Positions 24,796 through 33,571 of a stretch of 64,000 nt of DNA are shown in pieces; within the stretch, counting starts at the first letter, position 1; every line of letters begins with the position of its first letter. The notes below the pieces were generated by a model that saw nothing but the letters and a program-made list of their open reading frames with translations, did no database searches and was not told the DNA's origin. The position numbers and the translations under genes are program-made. The stretch covers positions 62,001-126,000 of the forward strand of contig CAJUKX010000003.1 of the NCBI GenBank assembly GCA_910586975.1. The letters run 5' to 3'. This DNA comes from an uncultured Muribaculaceae bacterium (GTDB lineage: Bacteria; Bacteroidota; Bacteroidia; Bacteroidales; Muribaculaceae).

Positions 24796-27720
24796 ATGAA
24801 AACGCTTGCCCCTTTCTCCTCAAATCAACGAATGAACGGCTTTAGGCTGCTGATTGGCCTGCTCATACTTTTCATTTCCATAAACTGGCCCCTTAGCTCG
24901 ATCGCACAAGACTACAACGGCAAGAAATTTTATGTTGCCGGCAGGGTTTTCGATAAATATACCGAAAAAGACATACCTCACGCCAAACTCAAACTGATGT
25001 CAATGACCGACAGCACGGTGGTGCTTGAGACCGAAGCGTACGACTACATGTACACCCCTACAGGGAAATGGGAACTCGCTGAATTCAGCTTTTACGGCAT
25101 TATAAACGACCGTCCGTATATGATTGAGGCTTCGGCTGACGGCTACGAAACCATGTACTACCCTTTGGAACAGGAGAAACTCAAGGGTCGCGTTGAACAC
25201 CTCACCATGCCGATAATGATGATTCGTGCAGCCAAAGTACTTTCTGAGGTATCGGTTACGGCCTCAAAGGTAAAATTCTACAACAAAGGCGACACCATAG
25301 TCTATAACGCCGATGCCTTCATATTGGCCGAGGGAACAATGCTCGACGGATTGCTGCGCCAGATGCCCGGAGTGGAACTGAAAGACGACGGCGGTATTTA
25401 CGTAAACGGCGAGTATGTGGAGGAACTGCTGCTCAACGGCAAGGATTTCTTCAAGGGCGACAACAAAGTAATGCTCGAAAACATAGGCGCATATACCGTG
25501 AAGAATATCGAAGTATATCGCAAGCAGAAAGACATCGACCGCGTGCTCGGCGAGGGATACGGAGTTAAATCCTTGGCCATGGACGTAAAACTCAAAAAAG
25601 AGTATAATCAGGGGATGATGATAAATGCCGAAGCCGGCTATGGCACCGACGAGCGCTATCTCGGCCGCCTGTTTGGCATGTGGTTCTCCGACCGCGCCCG
25701 CGTGGCTGCCGTAGGCAACCTCAACAACCTCAACGACGACCGCAAACCCGGCGAGCAAACCGGTTTTGATCCTAACGCCATAGGCACCGGAGTAATGAAG
25801 AACCTCTACGGCGGTTTAGACTATTATGTGGGAAATCGCAAGGAAGGCTGGTGGTCAAACGGCAGGGCTGTGCTTCGCCGCTCAGTACTTCAAAACGAAG
25901 AACGTACTTTCCGCACCAATTTCCTTGAGAGCGGCGATACCCACGACCGCCAATACAGCAATGCCAAGAGCAAGAATATATATTTCTACACCGATCACCA
26001 ATTTGCCAAACAGAAAGAGGGGAAATACTTCTGGCAGATTCAGCCCAAACTTGAATATACCGATAATGATGTTCTCAGCGACCTCACAGCCGCAACGTTC
26101 AGCGAACCCCAACCCGAGGCAACACGCGAGTTTATCGAAAATATATACAGCGGCATACACACATCGGCACTTCAAAGCCTGATAAACCGTAATCTCAGCG
26201 CCAACAAGTCAAAGGGTCACAAGCTTTTTGCCAACCTGTGGAGCAACGGCAGATTTGTAATACCCGGCACACCCGATGCCATCACCTATCTGGTGGCCGG
26301 AAAATATACCAAGAGCAAAAACCGCAGCTTCGAGCGTTTCGGTATAAATTACGGTCAGAATCCCGACTTTGCCGAAGTTGCCGACCGCTACATAGCCGAC
26401 TTCCCCAATCACATCTCGTCGGGCAAGGCTGCAGTAGGTTATAACTGGAATCCCGCAGGTAACTTGCGCACCGACATATATTATGAGTACTTCTATCAGG
26501 ATTCAAAGGCTACATCTGACCTTTTCCGTCTGGAACAGCTCTACAACGGCTCATTCGGCGACACACCGCTGGGCTATCTGCCCTCGATGGCCGAATACCA
26601 AAGTACCATCGACCCCTCGCTCAGCTATGTGAACCACACATGGCAGGACTTGCACAAACTGTCGGCTGAGGTGGATTACTACTTGAGAGAAAAATTCTCG
26701 CTGAACGTCGGGTTGCCCGTACTCATTGATCATCAAGGCATAAGCTACACCCGAGGCTCAAACCACAAGGTGCTCAACCGCCGCAAGGTAAGACTGGGTG
26801 AAGCTTACCTAAGGGCTTACATCATGTTCAGCGGCAAAAAGACGTTGGGCATCACCGGCTCTTTCAAACACGAAGCTCCCGACCTGCTCAACATGATAGA
26901 CATACGCGACGACCGCAATCCTCTCAATATCAAGGAAGGCAATCCCGATCTTAAAGATGCTTCCGTATACAACCTGTCGGTAAATCTCAGAAAATACGGC
27001 AACACCATGCAGTATTATGCCATAAATTTCGGAGGTACAAGCAATGCCCTCGCCGCCGGATATATCTACAATCCCGCCACCGGTGTCAGGACTTCAAAGA
27101 TTTATAATATAAACGGTAACCGGTTCATAAACCTGCGTCAGGAATACCAAGGTTCTTTTGGCCCCAAGTCGGCATTCAGCTTCCGTAACACCACAGAGCT
27201 GGGCCATGTACACAGCGTCGATCTTATGAGCGAGAGCGGCACCACGCCGGCACGTCGCGCCGTGAACAACTGGGGCGCGGCCGAAAAGATAACCCTCACC
27301 TATAATTTCCACAACAGCCGTGCCGGTATTTTCTTCGACGGCGACATCAACCGCTACGAGAGCAAGCTCAAGGAATTCAACAGCTTCAACGCCGCCACAC
27401 TTAAGTATGGCGCACAGGCCGTTATATCGCTGCCCGCCAACTTCCAGATTTCAACCGACTTCACCATCTACATGCGCCGCGGCTACTCCGACCCCGACCT
27501 AAACACCAACAACTACGTATGGAACGGCCGACTGTCGTACAACATGCCCAAGGCCGGGCTAACATTCATGCTCGACGGCTTCGACCTGCTGCACGACCTG
27601 AGCAATGTGCAGTATCGTGTAAACGCCCAGGCCCGCACCGAGACATACCGCAACGTAATCCCGCGCTACGTGCTGTTTCATGTACAATGGAAATTCAACA
27701 AGCAACCCAAAAAGAAATAA
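24796..27720 (+). CDS. Large outer-membrane beta-barrel protein, TonB-receptor-like
   Basis: 974 residues. A signal peptide (to about 38) is followed by a carboxypeptidase-regulatory-like beta domain (YVAGRVFDKYTEKDIPHAKLKL), a plug-like part (EVSVTASKVKFYNKGDTIVYNADAF, LLRQMPGVELKDDGGIYVNG, LLLNGKDFFKGD) and a barrel of amphipathic strands with terminal YVLFHVQWKF. This group is related to TonB receptors, with no SusD partner gene. It is a single-gene unit with its own -7 box and a strong terminator. It shares the plug-region pattern with the 5649-8264 protein but is not a close copy. Substrate unknown. Confidence 0.8.
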   Translation: MKTLAPFSSNQRMNGFRLLIGLLILFISINWPLSSIAQDYNGKKFYVAGRVFDKYTEKDIPHAKLKLMSMTDSTVVLETEAYDYMYTPTGKWELAEFSFYGIINDRPYMIEASADGYETMYYPLEQEKLKGRVEHLTMPIMMIRAAKVLSEVSVTASKVKFYNKGDTIVYNADAFILAEGTMLDGLLRQMPGVELKDDGGIYVNGEYVEELLLNGKDFFKGDNKVMLENIGAYTVKNIEVYRKQKDIDRVLGEGYGVKSLAMDVKLKKEYNQGMMINAEAGYGTDERYLGRLFGMWFSDRARVAAVGNLNNLNDDRKPGEQTGFDPNAIGTGVMKNLYGGLDYYVGNRKEGWWSNGRAVLRRSVLQNEERTFRTNFLESGDTHDRQYSNAKSKNIYFYTDHQFAKQKEGKYFWQIQPKLEYTDNDVLSDLTAATFSEPQPEATREFIENIYSGIHTSALQSLINRNLSANKSKGHKLFANLWSNGRFVIPGTPDAITYLVAGKYTKSKNRSFERFGINYGQNPDFAEVADRYIADFPNHISSGKAAVGYNWNPAGNLRTDIYYEYFYQDSKATSDLFRLEQLYNGSFGDTPLGYLPSMAEYQSTIDPSLSYVNHTWQDLHKLSAEVDYYLREKFSLNVGLPVLIDHQGISYTRGSNHKVLNRRKVRLGEAYLRAYIMFSGKKTLGITGSFKHEAPDLLNMIDIRDDRNPLNIKEGNPDLKDASVYNLSVNLRKYGNTMQYYAINFGGTSNALAAGYIYNPATGVRTSKIYNINGNRFINLRQEYQGSFGPKSAFSFRNTTELGHVHSVDLMSESGTTPARRAVNNWGAAEKITLTYNFHNSRAGIFFDGDINRYESKLKEFNSFNAATLKYGAQAVISLPANFQISTDFTIYMRRGYSDPDLNTNNYVWNGRLSYNMPKAGLTFMLDGFDLLHDLSNVQYRVNAQARTETYRNVIPRYVLFHVQWKFNKQPKKK

Positions 27721-27740
27721 TATACCTGACCATAAAGCCA

Positions 27741-27768
27741 ACCGCCGGAAATAACCGGCGGTTTTTTT
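27741..27768 (+). terminator. Terminator of the barrel gene
   Basis: ACCGCCGG / CCGGCGGT (27741-27748, 27755-27762) with a 6-nt loop and seven T. Confidence 0.92.
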
Positions 27769-27789
27769 ATCCTGTATTGTTCACTCTTG

Positions 27790-27829
27790 AATTGGTTCAA
27801 AATCAACCAAATTGGTTCAAAATTAACTA
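27790..27829 (+). repeat. Tandem 20-bp direct repeat upstream of the six-gene operon
   Basis: Two adjacent units (27790-27809, 27810-27829) share AATTGGTTCAAAAT, then differ only as CAACCA versus TAACTA. A period of 20 bp, near two helical turns, suits cooperative binding of a regulator on one DNA face. Confidence 0.55.
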
Positions 27830-27888
27830 AATTTTAAATCATTAACATATTTTAATTTTTCATTAAGGTTTGTTTATATCTTTTTTCA

Positions 27889-27896
27889 TAACTTTG
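27889..27896 (+). promoter_or_regulatory. -7 box of the six-gene envelope operon
   Basis: TAACTTTG, 118 nt before the first ATG. A TTTG stands at 27869-27872 but with only 16 nt spacing, shorter than usual, which may mean activator dependence. The long leader holds no obvious hairpin. Confidence 0.45.
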
Positions 27897-28014
27897 GCAA
27901 AATAATTTATCTATTCAGTACCTTAAATCTTCAAACCGAAAATTCTTCTATCAACCTCAAAACCAATATAGCTCCTTAAGCTTGATTATAAAACCATTCA
28001 TCTCATAACTCAAT

Positions 28015-28515
28015 ATGAAAAAGCTTATTTTACTTTTATTCTGCTTTATGCTTTGTCAGGCTTCCTCATACGCCAAAGACAAAGCACCCGAAGTTCAAGC
28101 CGTGTCAGTATTTGGCGAAGGTGTAGGCAACGGTGGCCGCCCGTTAATTGTAGTGACTTGTTCTGCCAAAAAGGCCGATAAAGTTACCGCAGCCGAAATA
28201 TGCAACAGCGCAGTGCGCGCGGTGCTGTTCAAAGGCTGGGTCGACAAGTCAAAAAGCAGCTCGTTTGATTCTTCGGTCAATCATCCGGCAATCGCCGGCA
28301 ACCCCGATGTGGAGATTCAGCACACCGACTACTTCAACGATTTTTTCATCAGCGGCGAGGCTGCCAAGTACGTTGACATCGTGGAAGACACACGCAAGGT
28401 TACCAAAAGCGGCAAGGTTTACCTTGTGAGCCAGACGGTTTCTGTGAATGTTCCGGCACTCCGCTCCAAGCTCGAACGCGACAACATTATCAAATCACTT
28501 AAATCCGGATGGTAA
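28015..28515 (+). CDS. Exported LPP20/FlgT-like protein, operon gene 1
   Basis: 166 residues with a signal peptide (MKKLILLLFCFMLCQASSYA). The mature part has a GEGVGNGGRPLIVV strand, a helix AEICNSAVRAVLFKGW and a segment HTDYFNDFFISGEAAKYV. These align with gene 3 of the same operon (AKKNAVNDVLFKG, RYFNPFFKDGGEYSKFV), so the two are paralogues. The strand-helix pattern, where residues before the helix are given as A-x-x-A-x-x-NAV, recalls LPP20/FlgT N-terminal domains; this is inference. Its stop is 1 nt before the ATG of the next gene. Confidence 0.65.
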   Translation: MKKLILLLFCFMLCQASSYAKDKAPEVQAVSVFGEGVGNGGRPLIVVTCSAKKADKVTAAEICNSAVRAVLFKGWVDKSKSSSFDSSVNHPAIAGNPDVEIQHTDYFNDFFISGEAAKYVDIVEDTRKVTKSGKVYLVSQTVSVNVPALRSKLERDNIIKSLKSGW

Positions 28516-28516
28516 T

Positions 28517-29104
28517 ATGAAACGTCTTGCAGCCTTTATGGCCGCGCTTGTGCTGATGTGCACAGCCACGGCCCAGGAAAACGAGATACGTCGTATTCCG
28601 CAATATTCCAACGATACAGAACAAAACGACTATTCCACCTACGAGAGTGGATTCTGGATGGCTGCCGAGGCCCTTGGCGGCGTTTCGTGTCACTTCAGCG
28701 GTTCAAATCTCGGACTGGCCGAGGCCGATGTCACCGCCGGATACCGCTTCAACCAGTTCATTAAGGTAGGTGCAGGTATAGGTGCCCGCTATTACATAAA
28801 TCAGGGTCACATGCGCCGTACGTCAATCAAGTGGGGCATGCCGCTGTTTGTCACCGCCCGCGGTAATTTCATCTCCTCCACCTACCGCACCTGTGTGCCA
28901 TACTGGGGCATGGAAGTGGGCGGATCCATACGCGACGGCTTCATGTGGCGTCCCACTCTGGGGCTGCGTTTCGGCGAACCGCGCGGCGCGTTCACCATGG
29001 GCCTGAGCTATATGGGTCAGGACCTTGCCACATTGAACAAGAAAGGCGAGAAGACCGCCAAGTACACCAATTTCGTATGTCTAAGACTCGGATATGAATT
29101 CTAA
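28517..29104 (+). CDS. Outer-membrane beta-barrel-like protein, operon gene 2
   Basis: 195 residues from ATG 28517 (signal peptide MKRLAAFMAALVLMCTATA). The remainder is made of short amphipathic strands rich in Gly and aromatic residues (AEALGGVSCHFSG, VTAGYRFNQFIKVGAGIGARYYI, RTCVPYWGMEVGG, GAFTMGLSYMG) and ends in LRLGYEF, a typical outer-membrane C-terminal strand with final Phe. It is probably a small 8-stranded barrel. It overlaps the next gene by 11 nt. It would be the outer-membrane anchor of the operon's products, if they form a complex. Confidence 0.7.
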   Translation: MKRLAAFMAALVLMCTATAQENEIRRIPQYSNDTEQNDYSTYESGFWMAAEALGGVSCHFSGSNLGLAEADVTAGYRFNQFIKVGAGIGARYYINQGHMRRTSIKWGMPLFVTARGNFISSTYRTCVPYWGMEVGGSIRDGFMWRPTLGLRFGEPRGAFTMGLSYMGQDLATLNKKGEKTAKYTNFVCLRLGYEF

Positions 29105-29597
29105 ATTTTTCACTATGGCCGCAATCGCATTGATGCTTGCTTGCGGCTCATGCTCCAAAAAGACCACCGAGGTGGTCTCATCGGCAGCATATACCAATTT
29201 TGAAACCACATGTATGGGCGTGGAGCACGACGGCTCGCAGACCCTGCGCGCATGGGGCAAAGGCAACAACAAGGCCGACGCTGTGGAGCAGGCCAAGAAA
29301 AACGCCGTCAACGATGTGCTGTTCAAGGGTATCAAAGGAACAGGCCCGTGCAACAGCACTCCCCTTGTACCAGAAGTTAATGCACGTCAACGCTATTCGC
29401 GATATTTCAATCCCTTCTTCAAGGATGGCGGCGAGTATTCCAAATTTGTAAAGCAGGAAAAATCGCACGAAACTTCTGAAATCAAAGCCCGCGGTACCTC
29501 TGTAGAAAACTGGGGTGTAATAGTAACCGTGGATCGCGAAGCCCTCAGACAACAACTCGAGAAGGACGGAATTCTGGCTCCCGGCACTTCTCATTGA
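29094..29597 (+). CDS. Exported lipoprotein, LPP20/FlgT-like, operon gene 3
   Basis: 167 residues. The start MNSKFFTMAAIALMLACGSC has a lipobox (LACGSC region), so it is probably lipidated. The mature part contains the segment TLRAWGKGNNKADAVEQAKKNAVNDVLFKGIKG, which has the A-x-x-x-A-K-x-NAV spacing of LPP20/FlgT-type domains, then a YFNPFFKDGGEYSKFV block and a REALRQQLEKDGILA tail shared with gene 1. It overlaps the barrel gene by 11 nt. Function unknown. Confidence 0.65.
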   Translation: MNSKFFTMAAIALMLACGSCSKKTTEVVSSAAYTNFETTCMGVEHDGSQTLRAWGKGNNKADAVEQAKKNAVNDVLFKGIKGTGPCNSTPLVPEVNARQRYSRYFNPFFKDGGEYSKFVKQEKSHETSEIKARGTSVENWGVIVTVDREALRQQLEKDGILAPGTSH

Positions 29598-29633
29598 ACG
29601 AGCTATAAATCTAAACCCAAATAACCAATCATC

Positions 29634-30581
29634 ATGAAATTATTATCAAAATTACTTCTTTCCACCGCTATGGTATGCTGTGCACAGATTGCAGTGGCAG
29701 CTCCCCCAAAGCTGATGATTCTGCCCGACAAAACCTGGTGTGTCGAAAAAGGTTACTATACCGAAACCGAACGCAACGGCAAGGTGCGTCAGACCGAAGA
29801 CTACGACAAGGCTCTTATAGACAAGGACTTTGTGAATGTACAGACTGTAATTGCCCAGGTTATGGCCGAACGCGGCTTCCCCGTAGTGAGCGCACTGGCC
29901 CAGCAGGAGAGCGATGACGAGGACGAAATGCTTGACGAAGCCTTTGAAGGCGCCGAAACCGGCTCGGGCGTGCAGACAAACTCGTTTGATGAAATCGTAA
30001 AACGTGCCAAACCTGACATCACACTCAAGATAGGCTGGAATGTAAACGCTGCAGGCTCGCTCTATTCGACAGACGTGCGCATGGACGCCATCGACACCTA
30101 CAGCAACAAGCAGGTGGCTCCCATAGCCGCCCAGACCGGTGAGGTACGCCGCACCGTTCCGCTGGGCGTTGCCATCAAGGGCAGCATGGCCCAGAATATG
30201 GACAACTTCTGCTCAACCCTTATGAGCTACTTTGACGACATCCAGACCAATGGCCGCGAGATTCGTCTTGATGTACGCATCGTGGACAATGGAGCCGGCA
30301 CTACCATGAATCAGGAATTTAACGGTGAGGAACTCGGCTCCATCATATACAAGTGGGTCAACGACAACACCGTGAACAACCAGTTCAGTGAACGTTCAAG
30401 CGGCCGCAACATGCTACGCTACGACCAGGTGCGCATTCCTCTCAAGGGCAGCGACGGTCGCGCACTTGACGCAAAACGCTGGGCTGCAGGCCTTCAGAAA
30501 TTGCTCAAGAACCTTGGTCTGACTGCCGAAAACGCTTCACCGAGCCTTGGAACAGCCCGCATCTACATAGGAGAAAAATAA
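29634..30581 (+). CDS. Exported DUF6175-like protein (CsgG/TolB-N-like), operon gene 4
   Basis: 315 residues with a signal peptide ending near residue 23 (AQIAVAAPP). The mature start KLMILPDKTWCVEKGYYTE, the helix VNVQTVIAQVMAERGFPVVSA, an acidic linker (ESDDEDEMLDEAFEGAE) and the strand PDITLKIGWNVN follow the DUF6175 family pattern. The order - strand, helix carrying a nucleotide-free Rossmann-like fold, then a strand - recalls the CsgG/TolB N-terminal domain; that fold match is by eye. The C-terminal third (YKWVNDNTVNN, LKGSDGRALDAKRWAAGLQKLLKNLG) is a second unit. 36 nt separate it from gene 3. Confidence 0.65.
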   Translation: MKLLSKLLLSTAMVCCAQIAVAAPPKLMILPDKTWCVEKGYYTETERNGKVRQTEDYDKALIDKDFVNVQTVIAQVMAERGFPVVSALAQQESDDEDEMLDEAFEGAETGSGVQTNSFDEIVKRAKPDITLKIGWNVNAAGSLYSTDVRMDAIDTYSNKQVAPIAAQTGEVRRTVPLGVAIKGSMAQNMDNFCSTLMSYFDDIQTNGREIRLDVRIVDNGAGTTMNQEFNGEELGSIIYKWVNDNTVNNQFSERSSGRNMLRYDQVRIPLKGSDGRALDAKRWAAGLQKLLKNLGLTAENASPSLGTARIYIGEK

Positions 30582-30591
30582 ACTTACCGCT

Positions 30592-31527
30592 ATGAAAATA
30601 CGTCATTTAGCAATAACGGGGCTGCTTGCACTCGCGTCTGCATCGGCCTATGCCGCCGACTGCGAGATAGGCATGGGCATAGCCCCCATAACCGAGGGCG
30701 ACAATGTTGATGCCAAGGTGGCCCGACAGCTCGAAGCCAAGCTCAAGAGCGCACTTACATACAATGGTGTGGCCGCAGGCGACTACGACTGCCAATTCTT
30801 CATCGCCGGCAGGTTTGACCATTCATATTCAGAACAAGCCGGCGGTGTGGGTGGCCGCGTACTGGTGAAGACCGACCTGCAACTGGCCATCTGCGACGGC
30901 GAGGGACAGAAGGTGTACGCCACTACAAGCATCCCGCTGAAGGGTGTGGGTGCAACCGACCAGCAGGCACTCGTGCGCGCCATGAGCTCGCTCAACGCCC
31001 GCAATCCCGAGTTCGCAAGATTTGTCGAAAACGGCAAAGCCAAGATTGTTGATTACTTCAACAAGAACTATTCAACATACATCACCAAGGCCAACCGCTC
31101 GCTCAAAGCTCGCGACTACGACGAAGCTCTGTACTGGGCATCGTCAATACCCGAATGTTGCAACGGCTACAGCGAGGCTCACGCCCTTGTCCTCTCCATT
31201 TACAACGATAAGATCAACTACGACGCTGCCATGCTGCTGGCTCAGGCCGAAGGCGCATGGGCTGCCGACCCTACCTCAGACGGTGCTGCCGCCGCCTACG
31301 GTTATCTCGCACAGATCGACCCCTCGGCCTCTTGCTATGACAAGGCCAAAGCTCTGGGTAAAAAAATCGGTGCTACCGTAAAAGAAGACTACGACTTCGA
31401 AACCAAGGAAAAATACCGCGATGCCGTAGCTCTTGAAAAAATGCGTATTAATTCAGCTCGCGATGTTGCCATTGCCTGGGCTAAAAGCCGTCCGCGAACT
31501 ATTGTACGACACCACTGGTGGTGGTAA
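30592..31527 (+). CDS. Exported CsgG-like protein with helical C-terminal half, operon gene 5
   Basis: 311 residues, signal peptide to about residue 21 (ASASAYAA). The first half reads like a CsgG-type domain: an IGMGIAPITEGD strand, the helix VDAKVARQLEAKLKSALTYNGVA, then a FFIAGRFDHSYSE strand and VLVKTDLQLAICDGEGQKVYA. The second half (about 160-290) is helical and repeat-like (ANRSLKARDYDEALYWASSIPECCNGYSEAHALV), possibly TPR. It ends in an unusual HHWWW. It is 10 nt after gene 4. Confidence 0.6.
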   Translation: MKIRHLAITGLLALASASAYAADCEIGMGIAPITEGDNVDAKVARQLEAKLKSALTYNGVAAGDYDCQFFIAGRFDHSYSEQAGGVGGRVLVKTDLQLAICDGEGQKVYATTSIPLKGVGATDQQALVRAMSSLNARNPEFARFVENGKAKIVDYFNKNYSTYITKANRSLKARDYDEALYWASSIPECCNGYSEAHALVLSIYNDKINYDAAMLLAQAEGAWAADPTSDGAAAAYGYLAQIDPSASCYDKAKALGKKIGATVKEDYDFETKEKYRDAVALEKMRINSARDVAIAWAKSRPRTIVRHHWWW

Positions 31528-31562
31528 AAACACACAAACAACAACCTCAATAACCAATCGTT

Positions 31563-33053
31563 ATGAAAAAAGTATTTTTATCAGCAATTGCTTTGGCTAT
31601 GTTGTCAGTTCCTGTGGCAATGAAGGCTCAGGAAGACCTCAAGTTCATGCGCAGCTCAATATACACAATCCTTGTTAACTCAGAGGAACAGAACACCCGT
31701 CTTGACAAGGAAGCTATGGATGTTGACCCCGAGGGATATGCCGAAACCCTCAAGGCTGCCGGAATCTCAAGCCTGGGAGTTCTGCCAAAGCAAGTATTCC
31801 CCACAATAGCCATCCCCGAACAGTTCTACGACCACAACCTGCCCCTGCGCGTGCTCGATTTCGACGAAATAATCACCGGAATCACTCCCGAACAGGCCAA
31901 AGAAGCACGCCCCAAAGGCGGTGGCTTCAAAAAGGGTCTCACAGCTGTGGGCGGTGTTGCCATGGCTACAGCTTCGGGCGATACAACCTCGTCGGTACTG
32001 CGCGTTGAAAAAGTTGACGACTACATGCACGCCGCAGTCAACAAGTTCCTCGCCGACAATAAAATAGCCGATAATATGGTAGCAAAGTGGTACAACTACA
32101 ATCCCGAGGCCACTCCGCAATTCAACCCCAACCTCATTACCGAGCGCGGTTTCTACAATGCCGATGCCACCGATCTGGCCAAGGCCTCGGTAGATGCCAA
32201 CTACAAAGCCATGCTCTCGAGCCAGGGCTTCGAACTGCTCAACAATACATTTGTAGTGGCTACCAATCTGCGTTTCCGCAACAACAAGGCCGTGGCGCAG
32301 GAAATATCTGACATCGCCGCCACCACAGCAGCCGTAGCCGGCAGCCAGTTAGGCGGTCTGGGTCAGTTGGCAGGTACGCTCGCCGCCAAGGCCGGCACCC
32401 AGGCCCTGACCAACGCACTGATGAAAGACATGTACTCAGTGACCGCCGTCACAAACCTCTACAAACTCGAGTGGAACGATGATATCGACATGGCCCTGAG
32501 CGACAAGGTGCTTTTCAACGAAAACGCCACTTTGCAGGACCTCATCGACGCCGGTATGTGCAAACTCACCTACGTAGGCCAGAGCAAGGCCCGCTCGGGT
32601 GTGAAGAAAGACAAGAGCAAGACCCTCGACCAGCTTGCGTCAAACGCCACCGCACGCGCTATGGATAAGGCTCTGGCCAAGCTACAGGTAGAAAACGAGG
32701 TATTCCGCACCACCGTGCCCGTATCTAAGTGCGCCGACGGTTTTGTTTATGCCAAAATCGGCTCGAAGGAAGGTGTGACTCCCGGCGACGAATACGAAAT
32801 CCTGGAACAGCAGCTCGACCCCGCCACCAACAAATATTCATACAAAAAAGTAGGTTCGGCCAAGGTTGAGAAGGGTGCTGTATGGTTCAACACAATCGGT
32901 GCCGAAGAAATCATAGCAAACGCCGAACCCAAAGAAGCCGAAAAGATGAAAGAAGCCATGAACCTCGGATACACCAAGTTCAAAGCCGGCAAAAAAGACT
33001 TCTCGGGCTACTATCTGCGCCTTGCCAAGAAAAAAGGCAAAATCGAAGACTAA
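31563..33053 (+). CDS. Exported multidomain protein with FlgT-C-like end, operon gene 6
   Basis: 496 residues, signal peptide to about 23 (SVPVAMKAQ). The N-terminal part has strands and helices (LPKQVFPTIAIPEQFYD); the middle has a small-residue-rich hydrophobic stretch (VAGSQLGGLGQLAGTLAAKAG, about 260-280) that could contact membrane. Near residue 400 the motif VYAKIGSKEGVTPGDEYEIL resembles the C-terminal domain of FlgT and similar envelope proteins (lG.keGv..Gd.f.V). Ala and Lys are frequent. It is the last gene of the operon, followed by a strong terminator. I do not recognise the whole protein as a named family. Confidence 0.65.
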   Translation: MKKVFLSAIALAMLSVPVAMKAQEDLKFMRSSIYTILVNSEEQNTRLDKEAMDVDPEGYAETLKAAGISSLGVLPKQVFPTIAIPEQFYDHNLPLRVLDFDEIITGITPEQAKEARPKGGGFKKGLTAVGGVAMATASGDTTSSVLRVEKVDDYMHAAVNKFLADNKIADNMVAKWYNYNPEATPQFNPNLITERGFYNADATDLAKASVDANYKAMLSSQGFELLNNTFVVATNLRFRNNKAVAQEISDIAATTAAVAGSQLGGLGQLAGTLAAKAGTQALTNALMKDMYSVTAVTNLYKLEWNDDIDMALSDKVLFNENATLQDLIDAGMCKLTYVGQSKARSGVKKDKSKTLDQLASNATARAMDKALAKLQVENEVFRTTVPVSKCADGFVYAKIGSKEGVTPGDEYEILEQQLDPATNKYSYKKVGSAKVEKGAVWFNTIGAEEIIANAEPKEAEKMKEAMNLGYTKFKAGKKDFSGYYLRLAKKKGKIED

Positions 33054-33079
33054 TCACCAAGTTTCTGATTATTACACCA

Positions 33080-33108
33080 TGCCGGAGCCTGCAAGCTCCG
33101 GCATTTTC
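33080..33108 (+). terminator. Terminator of the six-gene operon
   Basis: TGCCGGAGC / GCTCCGGCA (33080-33088, 33095-33103) with a 6-nt loop and a following TTTT. Confidence 0.88.
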
Positions 33109-33159
33109 ACGGAAAACGGGCCAAACTTTCTGATTTTACAATAAATTTTAAAATGATGA

Positions 33160-33191
33160 TTTGCACATATCAGAAAAAATCCCTAACTTTG
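33160..33191 (+). promoter_or_regulatory. Promoter of rpmH
   Basis: TTTG (33160-33163), a 20-nt spacer and TAACTTTG (33184-33191): a full match to the Bacteroidota consensus, 42 nt before the start codon. Confidence 0.8.
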
Positions 33192-33233
33192 CCCTCCGAA
33201 TTGTAGAATAATAATAAATAAACATATACGGCA

Positions 33234-33389
33234 ATGAAAAGAACATTCCAACCCTCAAACCGCAAGCGTGTCAACAAGCACGGTTTCCGCGAACGCATGT
33301 CTACCCCCAATGGTCGCAAAGTGCTCGCACGTCGTCGTGCTAAAGGCCGCGTACGTCTCACTGTAAGCTGCTCTATCGCTTCAAAGTAA
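33234..33389 (+). CDS. rpmH: 50S ribosomal protein L34
   Basis: A 51-residue basic protein that begins MKRTFQPSNRKRVNKHGF and contains RMSTPNGRKVLARRRAKGR, the L34 signature. The C-terminal tail RLTVSCSIASK is a few residues longer than in E. coli, as in other Bacteroidetes. L34 is part of the large ribosomal subunit. The unit is monocistronic, with its own promoter and terminator; in many bacteria it neighbours dnaA or rnpA, but not here. Confidence 0.97.
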   Translation: MKRTFQPSNRKRVNKHGFRERMSTPNGRKVLARRRAKGRVRLTVSCSIASK

Positions 33390-33411
33390 ATTCTTTTTAG
33401 ACGAGCAAGCC

Positions 33412-33455
33412 CGCGCCGTGTTCCTTATAACAAAGGAATGCGGCGCGGCGCTTTT
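33412..33455 (+). terminator. Terminator of rpmH
   Basis: CGCGCCGTGTTCC / GGAATGCGGCGCG (33412-33424, 33435-33447) pair over 13 positions with two wobble pairs, then TTTT. Confidence 0.85.
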
Positions 33456-33502
33456 GCATAAACCTAATTCCCCTATCATCCCAATCCTCCCATCAAAACC
33501 CA

Positions 33503-33534
33503 CTTGCGTAACACAATTTTTTTTTGTAAATTTG
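33503..33534 (+). promoter_or_regulatory. Promoter likely serving uvrA, upstream of the inserted element
   Basis: CTTG (33503-33506), a 20-nt spacer and TAAATTTG (33527-33534). The next gene, uvrA, starts 250 nt further on, with the MITE-like element in between. Confidence 0.55.
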
Positions 33535-33571
33535 CATAATGCGCCGGAATGAAGCACCGGCTGTTTTTCCT

